NCBI GenBank assembly: GCA_020356305.1
Contig: CP070636.1
Span: 1,517,196 to 1,522,782, forward strand
DNA: 5,587 bases
Direction of reading: 5' to 3'
Source: Candidatus Bathyarchaeota archaeon
Lineage (GTDB): Archaea; Thermoproteota; Bathyarchaeia; Bathyarchaeales; Bathyarchaeaceae
The translations under genes and the position numbers were made by a program. The notes under the pieces were generated by a model. It had not been told where the DNA came from, made no database searches, and saw only the letters and a list, made by a program, of their open reading frames with translations. Below, one piece after another: positions 4,691 to 5,587 of this stretch. Numbering within the stretch: position 1 is the first letter of the stretch; each line of letters begins with the position of its first letter.

Positions 4691-5587
4691 ATGCCAGAAG
4701 TCCGGTTGGAGAACATATCAAAGAAATTTGGCAAGATCGTGGCAGTCGACAACGTTAGTCTCCAAATTCGCGACAAAGAATATTTTTGTCTCTTGGGTCC
4801 GAGCGGCTGCGGCAAGACAACCTTACTCAGGCTAATTGCTGGCTTAGTTGAACCGGACAAGGGTGAAATTTACATTGAGAACCGTCTTGTTAATTCTGTT
4901 CCTCCAGAAGATAGAGGCATCGGATATGTTTTTCAAGAGTATGCGCTCTTTCCGCACATGAACGTTTGGGAAAATGTGACCTACGGTCCAAGAGTAAAGG
5001 CACTGGGAAGCAAAGAAAGCGAAAAGCTCGGACGCGAAATGTTAGAAATGGTGAGACTTTTTGAACGCCTAGATGCTTTCCCGTCTGAACTGAGTGGAGG
5101 AATGATGCAGAGAGTCGCTCTAGCCAGAGCACTGGCTGCAGGTTCTAGACTACTCCTATTGGACGAGCCCCTTGGTGCTTTGGACGCCAAAATCAGAAAT
5201 GAATTGAGATATGAACTGAGAAAATTCGTGAACGACCTTGAATTGACTGGTATACATGTAACCCATGACCAAGCGGAGGCCATGGCGATTTCCGATAGAA
5301 TAGCTGTGATGAGAAAGGGAAAGATCTTGCAAGTTGGAACTCCAAAAGAATTGTACATGAGCCCACGACACATATTCGTAGCCCATTTCATCGGCGAATC
5401 AAACTTCTTAGAAGGTTATGTCTCAAAAATGACCGAAAAAGAATCAACCATCGAGCTTCGCGGAGGATTACTTGTTCGTACATTGGACAAGACACATCAA
5501 AAGGGAGACAAGGTAGTCATAGCCATCAGACCAGAAGTTTTAACGGTAGAAGAAGACGAACAAGAACTGGAAGAAGAAGAGGAAGAA
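4691..5587 (+). CDS. ABC importer ATPase subunit with C-terminal TOBE domain, partial
   Basis: The frame is open for 299 codons to the right edge, so the C-terminus is missing. The protein powers import by hydrolysing ATP on the cytoplasmic side and pairs with the fused permease encoded 58 bp upstream. All nucleotide-binding motifs are present: Walker A GPSGCGKTT (36-44), Q-loop Q82 in VFQEYALFPHM, signature LSGGMMQR (134-141), Walker B LLLLDEP (154-160), D-loop LGALD (161-165) and switch histidine H192 in THDQAEAM. From about 240 a TOBE-type domain begins (NFLEGYV, then VVIAIRPEV at 275-283), as in the PotA/FbpC/ModC/WtpC/CysA group. TOBE domains can sense substrate in some of these transporters. 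The family does not fix the substrate. Unusually, residues 287-299 are almost all acidic (EEDEQELEEEEEE), where the TOBE fold would be expected to continue. The ATG at 4691 follows GGAG with 8-nt spacing. Confidence 0.93.
   Translation, partial: MPEVRLENISKKFGKIVAVDNVSLQIRDKEYFCLLGPSGCGKTTLLRLIAGLVEPDKGEIYIENRLVNSVPPEDRGIGYVFQEYALFPHMNVWENVTYGPRVKALGSKESEKLGREMLEMVRLFERLDAFPSELSGGMMQRVALARALAAGSRLLLLDEPLGALDAKIRNELRYELRKFVNDLELTGIHVTHDQAEAMAISDRIAVMRKGKILQVGTPKELYMSPRHIFVAHFIGESNFLEGYVSKMTEKESTIELRGGLLVRTLDKTHQKGDKVVIAIRPEVLTVEEDEQELEEEEEE
5549..5587 (+). repeat. Purine-rich GAA/GAG codon run encoding an acidic tract in the ATPase
   Basis: Thirteen codons to the right edge encode glutamate or aspartate except for one Gln and one Leu, using mostly GAA and GAG. 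The tract is in frame with the ATPase and follows the IRPEV strand of the TOBE domain. It continues beyond the window, so its full length is unknown. Such low-complexity codon runs can change in length by replication slippage. Confidence 0.7.

Overview
The window looks archaeal, most likely a mesophilic or moderately thermophilic member of the Thermoproteota (Bathyarchaeia or Nitrososphaeria-like). The reasons are archaeal-style TATA boxes placed to give leaderless transcripts, internal operon genes with GGAG ribosome-binding sites, frequent AGA/AGG arginine codons, and a left-edge protein that resembles an archaeal integrase-type N-terminal domain joined to an archaeal output domain. The assignment to a phylum is inference from remembered protein families, not from a search.

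Layout. Positions 1-523 (minus strand, running off the left edge) hold a protein of at least 174 residues that begins like a tyrosine recombinase core-binding domain but has no recombinase catalytic domain. Positions 524-707 are intergenic with no convincing gene. Positions 708-1961 (minus) encode a complete PLP-dependent trans-sulfuration enzyme of the cystathionine gamma-synthase/gamma-lyase family. Positions 1962-2190 are a divergent intergenic region with a TATA-like element for each flanking gene. Positions 2191-2757 (plus) encode a ModE-type regulator with one Mop domain. Positions 2965-4632 (plus) encode an ABC permease in which two homologous membrane domains are fused in one chain. 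Positions 4691-5587 (plus, running off the right edge) encode its ABC ATPase, with the start of a TOBE domain that leads into a run of acidic residues.

How the genes fit together. The regulator, permease and ATPase face the same way with no visible terminator between them, so they probably form one transport operon. A ModE-type DNA-binding protein with a Mop (oxyanion-binding) domain next to an ABC importer points to molybdate or tungstate as substrate and as the regulatory ligand. The fused permease is less typical of ModB/WtpB and is also seen in Fe(III) and thiamine importers, and no substrate-binding protein is visible, so the substrate is not settled. The divergent trans-sulfuration enzyme probably belongs to sulfur amino acid metabolism; a regulatory link to the transporter through the shared intergenic region is possible but unproven.

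I found no CRISPR array, tRNA, rRNA, insertion sequence or other clear mobile element. Most of the window is an ordinary metabolic and transport region. The most unusual items are the catalytic-domain-less integrase-like fusion, the fused permease beside a ModE regulator, and the paired leaderless promoters.
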